Assembly: GCA_913057825.1 (NCBI GenBank)
Contig: CAJXOW010000019.1
Location: 1-54,605, forward strand
Reading direction: 5' to 3'
Source of the DNA: an uncultured Balneolaceae bacterium
Lineage (GTDB): Bacteria; Bacteroidota; Rhodothermia; Balneolales; Balneolaceae
DNA length: 54,605 bases
Positions 9,350-18,837 of the stretch are shown in pieces. The notes under the pieces are model-generated. The model ran no database searches and had not been told where the DNA came from. It saw only the letters and a list, made by a program, of their open reading frames with translations. Position numbers and translations under genes: made by a program. Position 1 is the stretch's first letter. Every line of letters begins with the position of its first letter.

Positions 9350-11155
9350 TTACTTAATGATGACAAACTTTCCGGTCTGCGTATTACCAGTCTCTTCATT
9401 CCTCACTGTGAAAAGATAAATTCCGCTGGCAATCGCCTGATTTACATTACTGGTTAGATTCCAATCTTCAAATCCTTTATTGGGATCGTTATGATTCAAA
9501 GTCTCAACCAGTTTCCCTGTCAGCGTATAAATCTTTATTGTACATCGTCCGGGTAGATTGATAAACTGAACTCTTCTGTCTTGTTCCAGCCAGCGATCCC
9601 GCGTTGGATCCGGTTTCTCCCAGGGAGGATCCATAGAATTGTAATCTACATCTCCCCGATAAGGATTGGGCACCACTGCTACTTCTCCCACTTCTTCCCT
9701 CGATCCAGTACCGGGGGTGACCGTTACCGCATTTACACGCTTGCTGGACTCTTGCGACGGAAATCCAAGCACCGTATCCGGTTTGGAAATAGCGGTAACG
9801 GTATAATAATACTCTACATTATTTAACAATCCGGTATCTTTAAATTCATGCTTTAATCCTATATTATGTCCGAATACGTTCCCTTTTACATCACTAATAG
9901 AGACAAGGGTCCACGGTCCGTCAACACTTTGGGTACTTTTGTAGACTCGATATCCTTCAAAGGGTTGTTCAGCATCATCCCAGCGTTGCGGGTCATCATA
10001 TTTCTCTGCCGAACGATCCCATTTTAGGGTAACTTGCTTATTACTGGTTTCGACCGTAACATTTGGGGATGGCGGAGAAGAAGGAACCTTAAAATCCGGT
10101 GCCAATCTGTCAATCAATCGAGATTTTTCAAGCACTTCTTGCTCACTGTATCCATATACCGTTGCATATCGCCATGAAACGGTATCTCCCTTACCCAGGG
10201 AATTAATGGGACCAAAAGAATGAAAGGAAATGGTGTTCCCCTCTGTTACCTGATTGGTTTGAATCTCACCATTTGAAAATGCTTCATATCTTGATCCATC
10301 CCTTGTGAATTGCAGATCCTCCCAACCCCACCGGAAAGTCCAATCAAAGTTATTATTAGCTTGATTACGGGGAGGTAAAATTTTTACTCCCATCATGGTT
10401 TCCGTATTACCATCAGGACCGCCATCAGCATCCTGACCTATAATCATTTTATGATCGGGGTAATAAGTTACGTAATCATCAGTGTCTTCACCACCGGCAG
10501 GATAATATCCTACAGAGGGATTAAAAAATACTCCAAACCATGCATCTTTTATCTCTTTCTCGGTAAAAATGAAATCAAGATTAAATATATGAAACTGATT
10601 CATCGGTGCTGAGGCCCATGCCCAGCTTCGCTGATAAACATCAAGAAACATGGGATCATGATCCGCAACATTGAGAGCAGCGCGATTGTAGTCATTGTAC
10701 CGAGTGACTAAATCCTGATCCGAATGAGGAGTGTATTCGGGATAATATGGATCTTCGGGATCTCCAATATCGATGGTATCTCCTCGATTAACTTTATAAA
10801 CACTGTCCCACCGTGCCTCACTATAGCCCGCAAATTCATCGCCGGTATTCCATTGAGCAATCTGAATGGTCGTAACCATCGTATCTTGCCTATCCTCAGA
10901 AAGACCAGCAACGATAGGACCGATAGCGTAGTGATGTTCCGTATTACTACCGGGTGGAAACTCCGCATTAACAAGTCTTGGGTAACCAGAAATAGGCACC
11001 TGGTGCAGCGATCCATGATTATTAACCAATTCAATAATTTGACTAACATCATGAATCTCCCAGTCCGTCCGTATAAATTGACCTTTTGCAGTAAATGTTA
11101 AACAGAAAATAACTAGGAAAACCGCAAATCCAGCATAATACTGTCTAGTACGCAT
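9350..11155 (-). CDS. Secreted Fn3-containing protein with T9SS sorting domain
   Basis: A 601-residue protein I cannot assign to an enzyme family. A signal peptide ends near residue 25 (FTAKGQ). Residues about 27-360 form a conserved-looking region rich in Trp, Tyr and Asp (for example WNTGDEFAGYSE and FNPSVGYYPAGGEDTDDY). A fibronectin type III domain follows (about 365-490, with EGYRVYKS and NNVEYYYTVTAIS). The C-terminus is a T9SS sorting domain of the VVPNPYRGD variety, ending GKFVIIK. It is 105 bp downstream of the LamG gene but separated from it by the terminator at 11194-11238, so it is probably transcribed separately, perhaps with the subtilisin gene that follows 135 bp later. A surface binding protein is the safest guess. 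Confidence 0.8.
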   Translation of the reverse strand: MRTRQYYAGFAVFLVIFCLTFTAKGQFIRTDWEIHDVSQIIELVNNHGSLHQVPISGYPRLVNAEFPPGSNTEHHYAIGPIVAGLSEDRQDTMVTTIQIAQWNTGDEFAGYSEARWDSVYKVNRGDTIDIGDPEDPYYPEYTPHSDQDLVTRYNDYNRAALNVADHDPMFLDVYQRSWAWASAPMNQFHIFNLDFIFTEKEIKDAWFGVFFNPSVGYYPAGGEDTDDYVTYYPDHKMIIGQDADGGPDGNTETMMGVKILPPRNQANNNFDWTFRWGWEDLQFTRDGSRYEAFSNGEIQTNQVTEGNTISFHSFGPINSLGKGDTVSWRYATVYGYSEQEVLEKSRLIDRLAPDFKVPSSPPSPNVTVETSNKQVTLKWDRSAEKYDDPQRWDDAEQPFEGYRVYKSTQSVDGPWTLVSISDVKGNVFGHNIGLKHEFKDTGLLNNVEYYYTVTAISKPDTVLGFPSQESSKRVNAVTVTPGTGSREEVGEVAVVPNPYRGDVDYNSMDPPWEKPDPTRDRWLEQDRRVQFINLPGRCTIKIYTLTGKLVETLNHNDPNKGFEDWNLTSNVNQAIASGIYLFTVRNEETGNTQTGKFVIIK

Positions 11156-11193
11156 AAAGATATTAATGGATCTTACTTTTAACTGGTTAGTAA

Positions 11194-11238
11194 AAAAAGC
11201 AGGCTGGCCTGCCTAACGTCCATACCAGCCTGCTTTTT
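11194..11238. terminator. Bidirectional intrinsic terminator
   Basis: A perfect 14-bp inverted repeat, AAAAAGCAGGCTGG (11194-11207) and CCAGCCTGCTTTTT (11225-11238), encloses a 17-nt loop. The GC-rich stem carries A/T runs at both ends, so it would give a U-tract in either direction. It lies just after the stop of the LamG gene (minus strand). Confidence 0.9.
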
Positions 11239-11260
11239 ATAGTCAAACTCGCAAAAAGAA

Positions 11261-13486
11261 CTATTTAAGCAGAAGCATCTTTTTGACTTTAGTTACGTTA
11301 TCGGTCTTCAAGTGGTAGAAATATAAACCGCTTGCAAGACCTTTACCGTCGAATGTGACTGTGTAGGTTCCGGATTTCTGTTTTTGATCCACTAATGTTG
11401 CAACCTCCCTGCCCAAGACATTGTATACGGTGAGTGTGACATCTACTGCTCTTGGCAGACTATAGTTAATCTTTGTCTTGGGATTAAACGGATTAGGATA
11501 ATTATCGCCGAGCGTTATCCGTTCGGGAATCTGGCCAGGCTCCTCAATAGAGGTTATCAGATAATCATCCGGGACATAATTGTAAAACTTCACCTCATCA
11601 ACCCATCCGTTATAAAGCGGGCCGTCAGGCACGCCAAACGGGGTTTCCAGGTCCTCGAGTGCAGGGCTGAATGCACCGATCCTAAACGGACCATTTGAAA
11701 GGAACGGATGTCCGCTCGGGAAAGGATCACTGAGTATACTTTCCGATATTAAGGCAGACCCCTGTTCATCGATAAGTTCATTATCCGCATTATACAATTG
11801 ACTGAAGACCGTATCCTGGCTCTTCATAACATTGACAATGCGATACCATTTATTTTCGGTTATCGTACTATCCAACCCGGTCAGATTCCCACTGTACTCA
11901 TTGGTTAACACATTGGAGCCATTCTGGAAATAGGATGCCGGCACAACATTTCCTGCTCCTGGCGACCAAATCTGATAATTAAAGGCGTTCCACCCTTCGT
12001 AAATACCTCGTTGCTGTCCTTCCTTGATCAGGAATCGGGTACCGCCGGCAGGCAAGGAATCGGATTTAACCCAAAAGTCGATAACGAAGTTTTCGCTTTT
12101 CATATAAGCCGCATTGCGATCCGTCTGATAATTCGGCTCGCCCAGACCGGTTCCCAGGGAGATGTGAGAGGAGTCGCCTTCCAGGTAAAGAGCTCGGCTG
12201 GTTCCATTTGCTCCACCATCAACAACTTGTGGGTTACCACCCAATGTCCAGTCAAGGGAAGCACCGGTATTACCATTATTTTCGGGAGGCAAGTTTCCAC
12301 TTTCAAAATCAAGATTAAGTACCATTCCAGCCGTGTCCTGGACCGCATAATTCATATAAGGACCTCGATCCGGGTTCACACCATTGGGGGCCGATGAAGA
12401 GAGCCCGTTTTTGGCCTTTCCCGAAACATAGTATTGAACCGTGGTTCCCGCTGGCTGGCCGGGAATATTACCGACATATTGTGATTGACTTTCAGCCATC
12501 TGGGTGGACTGCCATCCATTGCCTGCGTTGTAGTTCAACATAAGCTGATCAAGCTCACTTCCCTCAAAAAACTTGACCGTTGCCGCAACTTCTGTTTGTG
12601 TGTTCGGTGCAACCTGATCCAACTTCGTAACATTACTGATAATCGGGGCAGTCTCGTAACTGCGGATAGTATTGCTTATGCGCAACTCGTCCAGGAATCC
12701 ATCTACAAATGCATCAGCCAAGCGCGGTGGATCGGGATATTTCATGAACCCGATGTTAATATCAGCTGTATTAAAGGTATCTGGAGGATGAAAAAGGTCG
12801 GGATTGTAATCGCGCGAAGCGAACTCAACCAGATTCCCTTCCTTGTCATGAAGCAGCAAACCGGTGATATTTTGACTGGCATCACGCATATAGGTCATAT
12901 GGAACCACTCACCGGTCTGAAAACTGCCGGGGCTGGTATCGGTATTCAACCAGCTCCAACCCAGCAAAGTAGAATCTTCAAATGCCCGGTAGTTTCCGCG
13001 GAAGCTTCTAAAATCACCGCGACCAATCAACTGGTAGTTATATCCTGCAGGCCCATCTTCATGCTGCATGGTCTTAACCACAATACGGGGACGCCATCTC
13101 CAGTCATCAGTTGTCTCCCCAAACGTTAAAATATTTACCCAAATCTCTATGGTCCAATCTTCAGCCAACCTCAACTCTTTATGATCAGGTACAATCACGC
13201 CCGTGGTATCGGTTGGCGAACTATTATCCAGATATAACATCCTGTTAAAGGCATCACCGACATTAGAGTTCACATACCCATAACTCTCCCCATAAAATTG
13301 TCCATCGGCAGGCCCCAAGGTCGATTCATTGTCCAGACTTTCGTCAAAATGCATAAGCAGAACCGTATTGGAATCAGCCTCAAATGGCGACATGAACTGC
13401 TGGGCGTTCATCTCCTGACTAAAAACCAACGTCAATAGCAATAAAGAAATTGAAAATACGCTCGTAAATCGTATCTCATCAATCAT
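11261..13486 (-). CDS. Two-LamG-domain surface protein with T9SS sorting domain
   Basis: A 741-residue secreted protein. The signal peptide ends near residue 28 (QEMNAQQ). Two concanavalin-like LamG domains are visible: about 40-280 (LLMHFDESLDNES, EDWTIEIWVNI, GFLDELRISNTIRSYE) and about 390-640 (NFVIDFWVKSDSLPAGGTRFL, VDEVKFYNYVP). They are separated by an Fn3-like segment (about 285-385). The C-terminus is a type A T9SS domain (NYPNPFNPKTKINY to KMLLLK). It is a distant paralogue of the proteins at 42166 and 45008 and, like them, has a gene for the same large-lipoprotein family nearby. It probably binds or displays polysaccharide at the surface; no catalytic residues are recognisable. The candidate operator at 13542 lies about 55 bp upstream. 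Confidence 0.85.
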   Translation of the reverse strand: MIDEIRFTSVFSISLLLLTLVFSQEMNAQQFMSPFEADSNTVLLMHFDESLDNESTLGPADGQFYGESYGYVNSNVGDAFNRMLYLDNSSPTDTTGVIVPDHKELRLAEDWTIEIWVNILTFGETTDDWRWRPRIVVKTMQHEDGPAGYNYQLIGRGDFRSFRGNYRAFEDSTLLGWSWLNTDTSPGSFQTGEWFHMTYMRDASQNITGLLLHDKEGNLVEFASRDYNPDLFHPPDTFNTADINIGFMKYPDPPRLADAFVDGFLDELRISNTIRSYETAPIISNVTKLDQVAPNTQTEVAATVKFFEGSELDQLMLNYNAGNGWQSTQMAESQSQYVGNIPGQPAGTTVQYYVSGKAKNGLSSSAPNGVNPDRGPYMNYAVQDTAGMVLNLDFESGNLPPENNGNTGASLDWTLGGNPQVVDGGANGTSRALYLEGDSSHISLGTGLGEPNYQTDRNAAYMKSENFVIDFWVKSDSLPAGGTRFLIKEGQQRGIYEGWNAFNYQIWSPGAGNVVPASYFQNGSNVLTNEYSGNLTGLDSTITENKWYRIVNVMKSQDTVFSQLYNADNELIDEQGSALISESILSDPFPSGHPFLSNGPFRIGAFSPALEDLETPFGVPDGPLYNGWVDEVKFYNYVPDDYLITSIEEPGQIPERITLGDNYPNPFNPKTKINYSLPRAVDVTLTVYNVLGREVATLVDQKQKSGTYTVTFDGKGLASGLYFYHLKTDNVTKVKKMLLLK

Positions 13487-13792
13487 ATTATCCCCTTACT
13501 TTTAGTTTGGATTTTTAACTATGTGCCAAATTCAAAACTTAGCTAAAACCATTTAGCATATTAATTTAATCCTTGCAACTCTGGACATAATCTATTAAAT
13601 AAATTAGTAGTAATCAAAATTCACTCATTAAAAATTCGTGTAATTTTATTTTCCCCATATATATCACCTTGTACCTGAAACCCAGCTTAAAATGCTATCG
13701 CTGGAAACGAAAAACTTTTTCGGGAAAGTAAAGTTCAGATTAGAAAAACTATAAATTAAACAAGGCATTAATAAAAAGTAGTCGATACAATT
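13487..13792. other. Divergent intergenic region (LamG gene / lipoprotein gene)
   Basis: This 306 bp AT-rich region separates two divergent genes. It contains the operator candidate at 13542-13557 and no ORF. It should hold both promoters. Confidence 0.5.
13542..13557. promoter_or_regulatory. Candidate LacI-type operator (LamG / lipoprotein)
   Basis: GCTAAAACCATTTAGC is a palindrome with one arm mismatch and matches 14 of 16 positions of the shared motif GCTAAAACGTTTTAGC. It sits between the divergent LamG-T9SS and lipoprotein genes, close to the LamG start, where a repressor could control one or both. Confidence 0.55.
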
Positions 13793-15298
13793 ATGACAAA
13801 TCAAGCCAGTTGGTCTAGCATTGCAATCTTCACACTATTTGTTCTTACCACCTTTTTGTATGCCTGTGACAATCCATTGTTCAAAGAACCGGGCAAGGCA
13901 ACTCCTAATAAGCCCCCTGAAACAACCATGGTTGAAGTGCCTGTTGAGGGGGACACTTTATTTGCTAATGTTACCCTTCATTGGGATGGTGGAGATCCGG
14001 ACGGGTTTCCACAATATTATCAATGGAGTTACATCACCTTGAACCCTCAAACCGGGGATACGTTAAACAAGACCGAATGGTTTGATACTGAAAAAACAAG
14101 TCAAACCATTACTTTTACTTCTCCCCTTTCTATTAATAAACAAATTTTCAGGGTTCGAGCGGTTGATAATAAAGGAGAACCAGATCCCACTCCCGCCACC
14201 CGCTCCTTTTTCACCGAGCAAACCATTCCACCGAAGGTTAATTTTATTGAACCCTCCAACAATGCCAGCCGCTTTTACCTGGATCAACAAACGGATTGGT
14301 ATACGGGACTTAAAATAGCTTATCAAGGCAATGACGAGGATGGTGAAATTCTAGAATATGGATGGGCTGTCAACGATGATAATTTTACCTGGACATCCGA
14401 TACGACGGTAGTTATTCCACCTTCAGAATTTGGCAATGCGGGTGATCATATTATCCGATTGACTGCCCGTGATGATACTGACCTGCAAGCGACCGATCCC
14501 GATACCCTTCACATCTCGCTTGTCAAACCCACGTTCGATAAAGGAATACTTATTATTGATGAAACACAGGAAGACAAATTTAAAGGAAACGCAGCTTCCT
14601 ACACCGACCATCAGATTGATTCGATGTACTCCAGTTGGATAAGTCCGAATTCCCACGACAGCTGGGATTTAAGGGATAAGAACGATATTCCATCCCGAGA
14701 AGTACTTGGTCAGTACAAGATGATATTCTGGCATGCCGACAATTGGTACAGCAGTTCTAGTGATGCTCACCGTCTACGTTTTTACACAGATGTCATATCC
14801 GAGTACATGAATGTTGGCGGCGATTTTATAATGAGTGGATGGAAGATCCTTAAATCCCTACGGCCTAATGTGGAATATCCGGCGACCTTTCAAGAAGGTA
14901 GCTTCGAGAGAGATTATCTCCATATTCAGCGTGCTGACATCTCTGGTATAAGTATTCCCGGAGATTTTGTTGGAGCCAACGGAGTGGGAGAAAACTTCAC
15001 TGATGTTCGCGTCGACTCAACAAAAACCGAAGGATGGTTTCCCAATAATGGAAATATGGTAGATATCACAACGATTCCCGAACCGGGAGGTTTTACCAGT
15101 CCTATTTACGCCTATGAATGCAAAATGGATTGCGATAATCGGGATTACGTAGGACAACCTGTGGGATTAAGGTATTTAGGCACTTCTTATGATGCCATAA
15201 TGCTCGGCTTCCCTTTGTTCTTTCTTCACGAGGATCATGCCGAGACAGCCATCGATGAGATACTGACTAATATGGAGTATCGGGAACCAAATAAATAG
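13793..15298 (+). CDS. Lipoprotein with Ig-like domains and glutamine-amidotransferase-like fold
   Basis: A 501-residue predicted lipoprotein: hydrophobic signal then lipobox LYAC with Cys25. Two Ig/Fn3-like beta domains follow (about 35-145 with NVTLHWDGGDPDGF; about 145-250 with RDDTDL and PDTLHISLVKP). The C-terminal half (about 250-501) begins GILIIDETQ and contains YKMIFWHADNWY, YMNVGGDFIMSGW and YDAIMLGFPLFFL. This alternation of strands and Gly turns resembles class I glutamine-amidotransferase-like domains, without an obvious catalytic Cys. It is a full-length paralogue of the protein at 39872-41422, which is encoded next to a TonB-dependent receptor. A surface glycan-binding lipoprotein working with LamG-T9SS proteins is my inference; it does not look like SusD. 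Confidence 0.8.
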   Translation: MTNQASWSSIAIFTLFVLTTFLYACDNPLFKEPGKATPNKPPETTMVEVPVEGDTLFANVTLHWDGGDPDGFPQYYQWSYITLNPQTGDTLNKTEWFDTEKTSQTITFTSPLSINKQIFRVRAVDNKGEPDPTPATRSFFTEQTIPPKVNFIEPSNNASRFYLDQQTDWYTGLKIAYQGNDEDGEILEYGWAVNDDNFTWTSDTTVVIPPSEFGNAGDHIIRLTARDDTDLQATDPDTLHISLVKPTFDKGILIIDETQEDKFKGNAASYTDHQIDSMYSSWISPNSHDSWDLRDKNDIPSREVLGQYKMIFWHADNWYSSSSDAHRLRFYTDVISEYMNVGGDFIMSGWKILKSLRPNVEYPATFQEGSFERDYLHIQRADISGISIPGDFVGANGVGENFTDVRVDSTKTEGWFPNNGNMVDITTIPEPGGFTSPIYAYECKMDCDNRDYVGQPVGLRYLGTSYDAIMLGFPLFFLHEDHAETAIDEILTNMEYREPNK

Positions 15299-15301
15299 AA
15301 A

Positions 15302-15409
15302 CTTGGGCATCCAGTCCGAAACGTGATGAATTGCTTCGCCAATGAACCTTGACTCATTTCCACTCCGGACTCCAGGTCTGGGGAGCATGTTTCGGACTGG
15401 TTCCCCAAG
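15302..15409. repeat. Long imperfect inverted repeat at convergent gene ends
   Basis: CCAGTCCGAAAC (15311-15322) is perfectly inverted as GTTTCGGACTGG (15389-15400). Pairing continues outward with a few mismatches to CTTGGG (15302-15307) and CCCAAG (15404-15409), giving arms of about 20 bp around a 66-nt spacer. The right arm lies inside the 3' end of the GH92 gene. It may terminate transcription between the convergent genes or be the trace of a local rearrangement. Confidence 0.7.
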
Positions 15410-18305
15410 ATTTATTGGGCTTTGGCCCCATTTTTAAGCTCAGAGTATCTCCCATTCGAATATGTTTATGTTCAATCCAGGGTTTCTGATAAACATTACC
15501 ATTAATGGCTGCAGATTGAATAAATTTATGGGCATCTGAACTCCCTTCAGCCTTTATTACAAACGAATCCGAGGGATAATAAGCGGAGTCCAGTTTCATG
15601 GTTACCTGTTCAAACAGCGGACTGCTGATTTGATACGTTGGACGACCCGGGGCCACGGGATGGATCCCCATAGCACTAAGGGCGAACCAGGCCGAAAGCT
15701 GTCCGACATCATCATTACCGGAGATGCCGCTGGGACCTGCCCCGTAAAGCTGACCCATAATATCCCGGGTTACCCGCTGGGTTTTCCAGGGTTGACCTAC
15801 AAAATTGTAGTAATAGGGCACTTGCTGACTCGGTTCGTTGCCGTGCCAGTAATGGCTGAACAATTCATGCCAGCCCGGGGTGATAAACTCTTCAAAGAAA
15901 TGGTCCAGGTTGTCGATAAACTTCTCCCTGCCCATCAGGTCAATCAAGCCCTTCACATCATGGGGAACAAACCAGGAATAGGTCCAGGAATTTCCTTCTG
16001 TAAATCCTGCCCAGTGACGGGGATCGTAATTCGGCTTCCAGTCTCCATTTCTCTTTTTAGGCCGGAAAAAACCGGAAGTGGAATCAAACAAATTCCGATA
16101 GTATTTTGAACGCTTCATATACTGCTTATAGGCTGACTCATCGCCCCGTTGACCGGCCACCTGGGCGATAACCCAGTCATTATAGGAGTTCTCCAAAGTT
16201 ATCGACACGGATCCCCGCTCCTTTTCACCGAAGTTTACATCGTAGGGGACATATCCGAGCTCCAAATAGTGATCGAGTCCCTTGCGGCCCGCATAATCGG
16301 TGGGCAGACTCGTTTTGATCCAGAATGAACAGGTTAACTCCCGTGCCGGACTGAGATTCTTCTCTTTTGCAAAAACCACTGCATCATCCAGCCCGTCGAA
16401 TATAAAGCTCGTGCGCTGTCCGGAGCTCGCGCCGGTTATACCTCCCTTAACCAGGCCGGAAGTATTTGGAGATGCACTATTTTCCACGGTCTCACCCGGT
16501 TGTTCATTCATCGGATAATGAACCAGGGGATCCGATTCGATCCTCTCTCCTTTTCGAATCTTCTGTATCCCCTCTTGTTCCAGGGCCGCATCGTATAACC
16601 TGAAATCGCTGATCTCACCGGTAAAGTAATCCTCCCACTCATCGACTTCTCCATCCGATCCAATAAACCAGGGAAACGAGGAGGCATCGAGAGGTCCGGC
16701 GGGATGGGATCTTTCGGCTACAAGTTTTCCGTCGACATAAACGCCGATTTGCTCCTCGCTTTCGTAGCTGACAGCAAAGTGATGCCACTGCTGGTCATTA
16801 TACTTCCATCTCCAGTCAAATGAAAGACTGTGCTGTTCACCATCCGCGAACCATGTGGTGGCCGCCCGTCCGTACCGATGCAGGAAGAGAGGAGAAAAAT
16901 GCTCCTTATGACGAGCAACATAAATATCCGCCTGACGGGGGAGTCGATTGGCACTCTTCAGCATAGCCCGGTAGGCCGTATCCATATCATAGTTGCGGAT
17001 TTTCTTCATATACGTATCCCCTATTACCGAAACCGCATGATCCGCTATCATCGTGTTGGTATATCTTCCGGCAAATTCCCATTTTGGGAGCCAACCTCCC
17101 TTCCGATATCTGTCAACCAACGTTCGGACCACATCATTCTGCACCTTCGGCTCGATAAGAGTCAACAGCGGGTGTTGAGAGCGAAACGTATCCCACAGGG
17201 AGAAAAAATGGTAGTGGGTATAATCTTCAGCGGTGTGAACCTTGTTATCCATACCCAAATATTTACCATCTGCATCTGACCACGTGTAGGGGCCCAGCAT
17301 GGCGTGGTAGAGCGAGGTATAAAACTTCACTTTATCTTTTTTACTTCCGCCTTTCACCTGAATACGAGACAACTTTTCGTTCCATACCCTTTTTGACTCC
17401 TCACGAACTTGATCAAAATTCCAGTGGGATATTTCCGTTTCAAGGTTTAACATGGCCTGCTTTTCGCTGACGTATGAGATGCCCACCTTGACCATCACGG
17501 TTTCCGGCTTGGCAACCTTGTAATTCAGGTAGGCACCAATCTCGGATCCATTCTGGATAACGTTGCCCGACCGGGGAATGCCGCCGCTCCAGGTCCCATA
17601 GGAGTCATACGACTTGGATAGCTTCATGGCAAAATAGACGGTATAGGGCGTCTGTCCATTGCAAAACGGGTAGGGCATGGTAACAAAACCCGTTAAGGTA
17701 CGCTTATCCTTTACCTTTATTGATCCATCCACCGGATGATCCGGATTATTTTCCAGGTTATGACTGATATCCAGAATTATATGATACTTTCCCGAGTCTG
17801 GAAGGGTATATTTATGAAATCCGACCCTTTTAGTGGACGTAAGCTCCGCCCGAACTCCGGAATCCTCCAATTTTACCCCGTAATAGCCGGGCTCCGCTTT
17901 TTCAGAATCGTGGCTGAATGACGATCTATACCCGCGTTCATAAAAGGAGGGCTTCCCCTTTCCGGGCATAACCAGAATATTGCCAAATCCACCACACCCG
18001 GTCCCCGTTACATGCGTGTGGCTGAAACCCTGGATATGATCGTCATGATACATATATCCGCCAAAATGAAAGTCGGTATCCGGGCTCAACTGAACCATGC
18101 CGTGGGGACGGGACGGGCCGGGAAAGGTATTGCCTTCTCCCATCACCCCTTCCGCTTTATAGACTCCCGTTCCAATAAACGGGTTCACATATTCAACCGG
18201 TTGCTTCCCTTCCTGCGCCCATACCTGATCAACCCCAGTCCCCCCAATAAAGATTAAACCAATACCAAGAATGAACAACGCCCGTAGTATATGAAAACGA
18301 TTCAT
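15354..18305 (-). CDS. GH92 glycosidase (alpha-mannosidase family) with inserted, permuted LamG module
   Basis: A 983-residue exported GH92-family protein; the family consists of Ca2+-dependent exo-alpha-mannosidases. The signal peptide ends near residue 30 (QVWAQ). GH92 landmarks are YVNPFIGTG (about 39), GFSHTHVTGTGCGGFG (about 93), EGNSWTYSWFVPHD (about 770, with the usual catalytic-acid Glu) and GNDDVGQLSAWF (about 862, with the usual Asp base). Between residues about 457 and 668 the GH92 domain is interrupted by ~212 residues of LamG character in the wrong order: the C-terminal half (QWHHFAV, VDGKLVAE, YFTGEISDFRLYD) precedes the N-terminal half (DPLVHYPMNEQ, FIFDGLDDAV, CSFWIKTSLP). GH92 sequence then resumes at DYAGRKGLDHY. 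There is no T9SS domain. The gene diverges from the lacI-type gene. Confidence 0.9.
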   Translation of the reverse strand: MNRFHILRALFILGIGLIFIGGTGVDQVWAQEGKQPVEYVNPFIGTGVYKAEGVMGEGNTFPGPSRPHGMVQLSPDTDFHFGGYMYHDDHIQGFSHTHVTGTGCGGFGNILVMPGKGKPSFYERGYRSSFSHDSEKAEPGYYGVKLEDSGVRAELTSTKRVGFHKYTLPDSGKYHIILDISHNLENNPDHPVDGSIKVKDKRTLTGFVTMPYPFCNGQTPYTVYFAMKLSKSYDSYGTWSGGIPRSGNVIQNGSEIGAYLNYKVAKPETVMVKVGISYVSEKQAMLNLETEISHWNFDQVREESKRVWNEKLSRIQVKGGSKKDKVKFYTSLYHAMLGPYTWSDADGKYLGMDNKVHTAEDYTHYHFFSLWDTFRSQHPLLTLIEPKVQNDVVRTLVDRYRKGGWLPKWEFAGRYTNTMIADHAVSVIGDTYMKKIRNYDMDTAYRAMLKSANRLPRQADIYVARHKEHFSPLFLHRYGRAATTWFADGEQHSLSFDWRWKYNDQQWHHFAVSYESEEQIGVYVDGKLVAERSHPAGPLDASSFPWFIGSDGEVDEWEDYFTGEISDFRLYDAALEQEGIQKIRKGERIESDPLVHYPMNEQPGETVENSASPNTSGLVKGGITGASSGQRTSFIFDGLDDAVVFAKEKNLSPARELTCSFWIKTSLPTDYAGRKGLDHYLELGYVPYDVNFGEKERGSVSITLENSYNDWVIAQVAGQRGDESAYKQYMKRSKYYRNLFDSTSGFFRPKKRNGDWKPNYDPRHWAGFTEGNSWTYSWFVPHDVKGLIDLMGREKFIDNLDHFFEEFITPGWHELFSHYWHGNEPSQQVPYYYNFVGQPWKTQRVTRDIMGQLYGAGPSGISGNDDVGQLSAWFALSAMGIHPVAPGRPTYQISSPLFEQVTMKLDSAYYPSDSFVIKAEGSSDAHKFIQSAAINGNVYQKPWIEHKHIRMGDTLSLKMGPKPNKSWGTSPKHAPQTWSPEWK

Positions 18306-18837
18306 GATATCTCCCCTTCTTAGTTTATGTACTCCATTTTAACATTCAAATTCAGCAACTCCTGGACATCAGCCATCCGATATAAACCGCCATAAGTATT
18401 GAAGTTATCAAAATCTTGGTTTATACGACTTCTAATCATTCCAGACTTACGTTTAATACCCAACGCTCTTATTTAATAATTAAAACGTTTTAGCTAAAAA
18501 TAAAATTTATTCACAAGCTTTCATTTTCGAATTTGTTTTTATACCTATGGGGAGAATTTCCTAAAAGACTTCATTTTAACATAATGAATAGGCCTGTGGT
18601 ATCGTAGTAATTCGTATATAACAAGACTTTGTCTTGTCCCATCTAAATTTTAAATTATTCTATATTTTATAAATGGTTTGATGAATCTTTATTTTTCAAT
18701 CCATGTGTTGATTTATCAAGTTTCATCATTCGGTAATCGTGATTGAGACAGATTGAATCATTTTATCTTAACACCCTTCCAAATTACTTATTTTTCTAAA
18801 TCATTCATACTAAACATAACTTAAGTTTATAAACAGC
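18306..18837. other. Divergent intergenic region (GH92 / lacI-type gene)
   Basis: A 532 bp very AT-rich region without ORFs. It contains the operator candidate at 18479-18494, overlapped by a second palindrome TTTTAGCTAAAA (18488-18499). It presumably carries the promoters of both divergent genes and would allow autoregulation. Confidence 0.5.
18479..18494. promoter_or_regulatory. Candidate LacI-type operator (lacI / GH92)
   Basis: ATTAAAACGTTTTAGC contains the perfect 12-bp palindrome TAAAACGTTTTA and matches 14 of 16 positions of the shared motif. It lies 174 bp upstream of the GH92 start and about 340 bp upstream of the regulator start. Confidence 0.6.
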
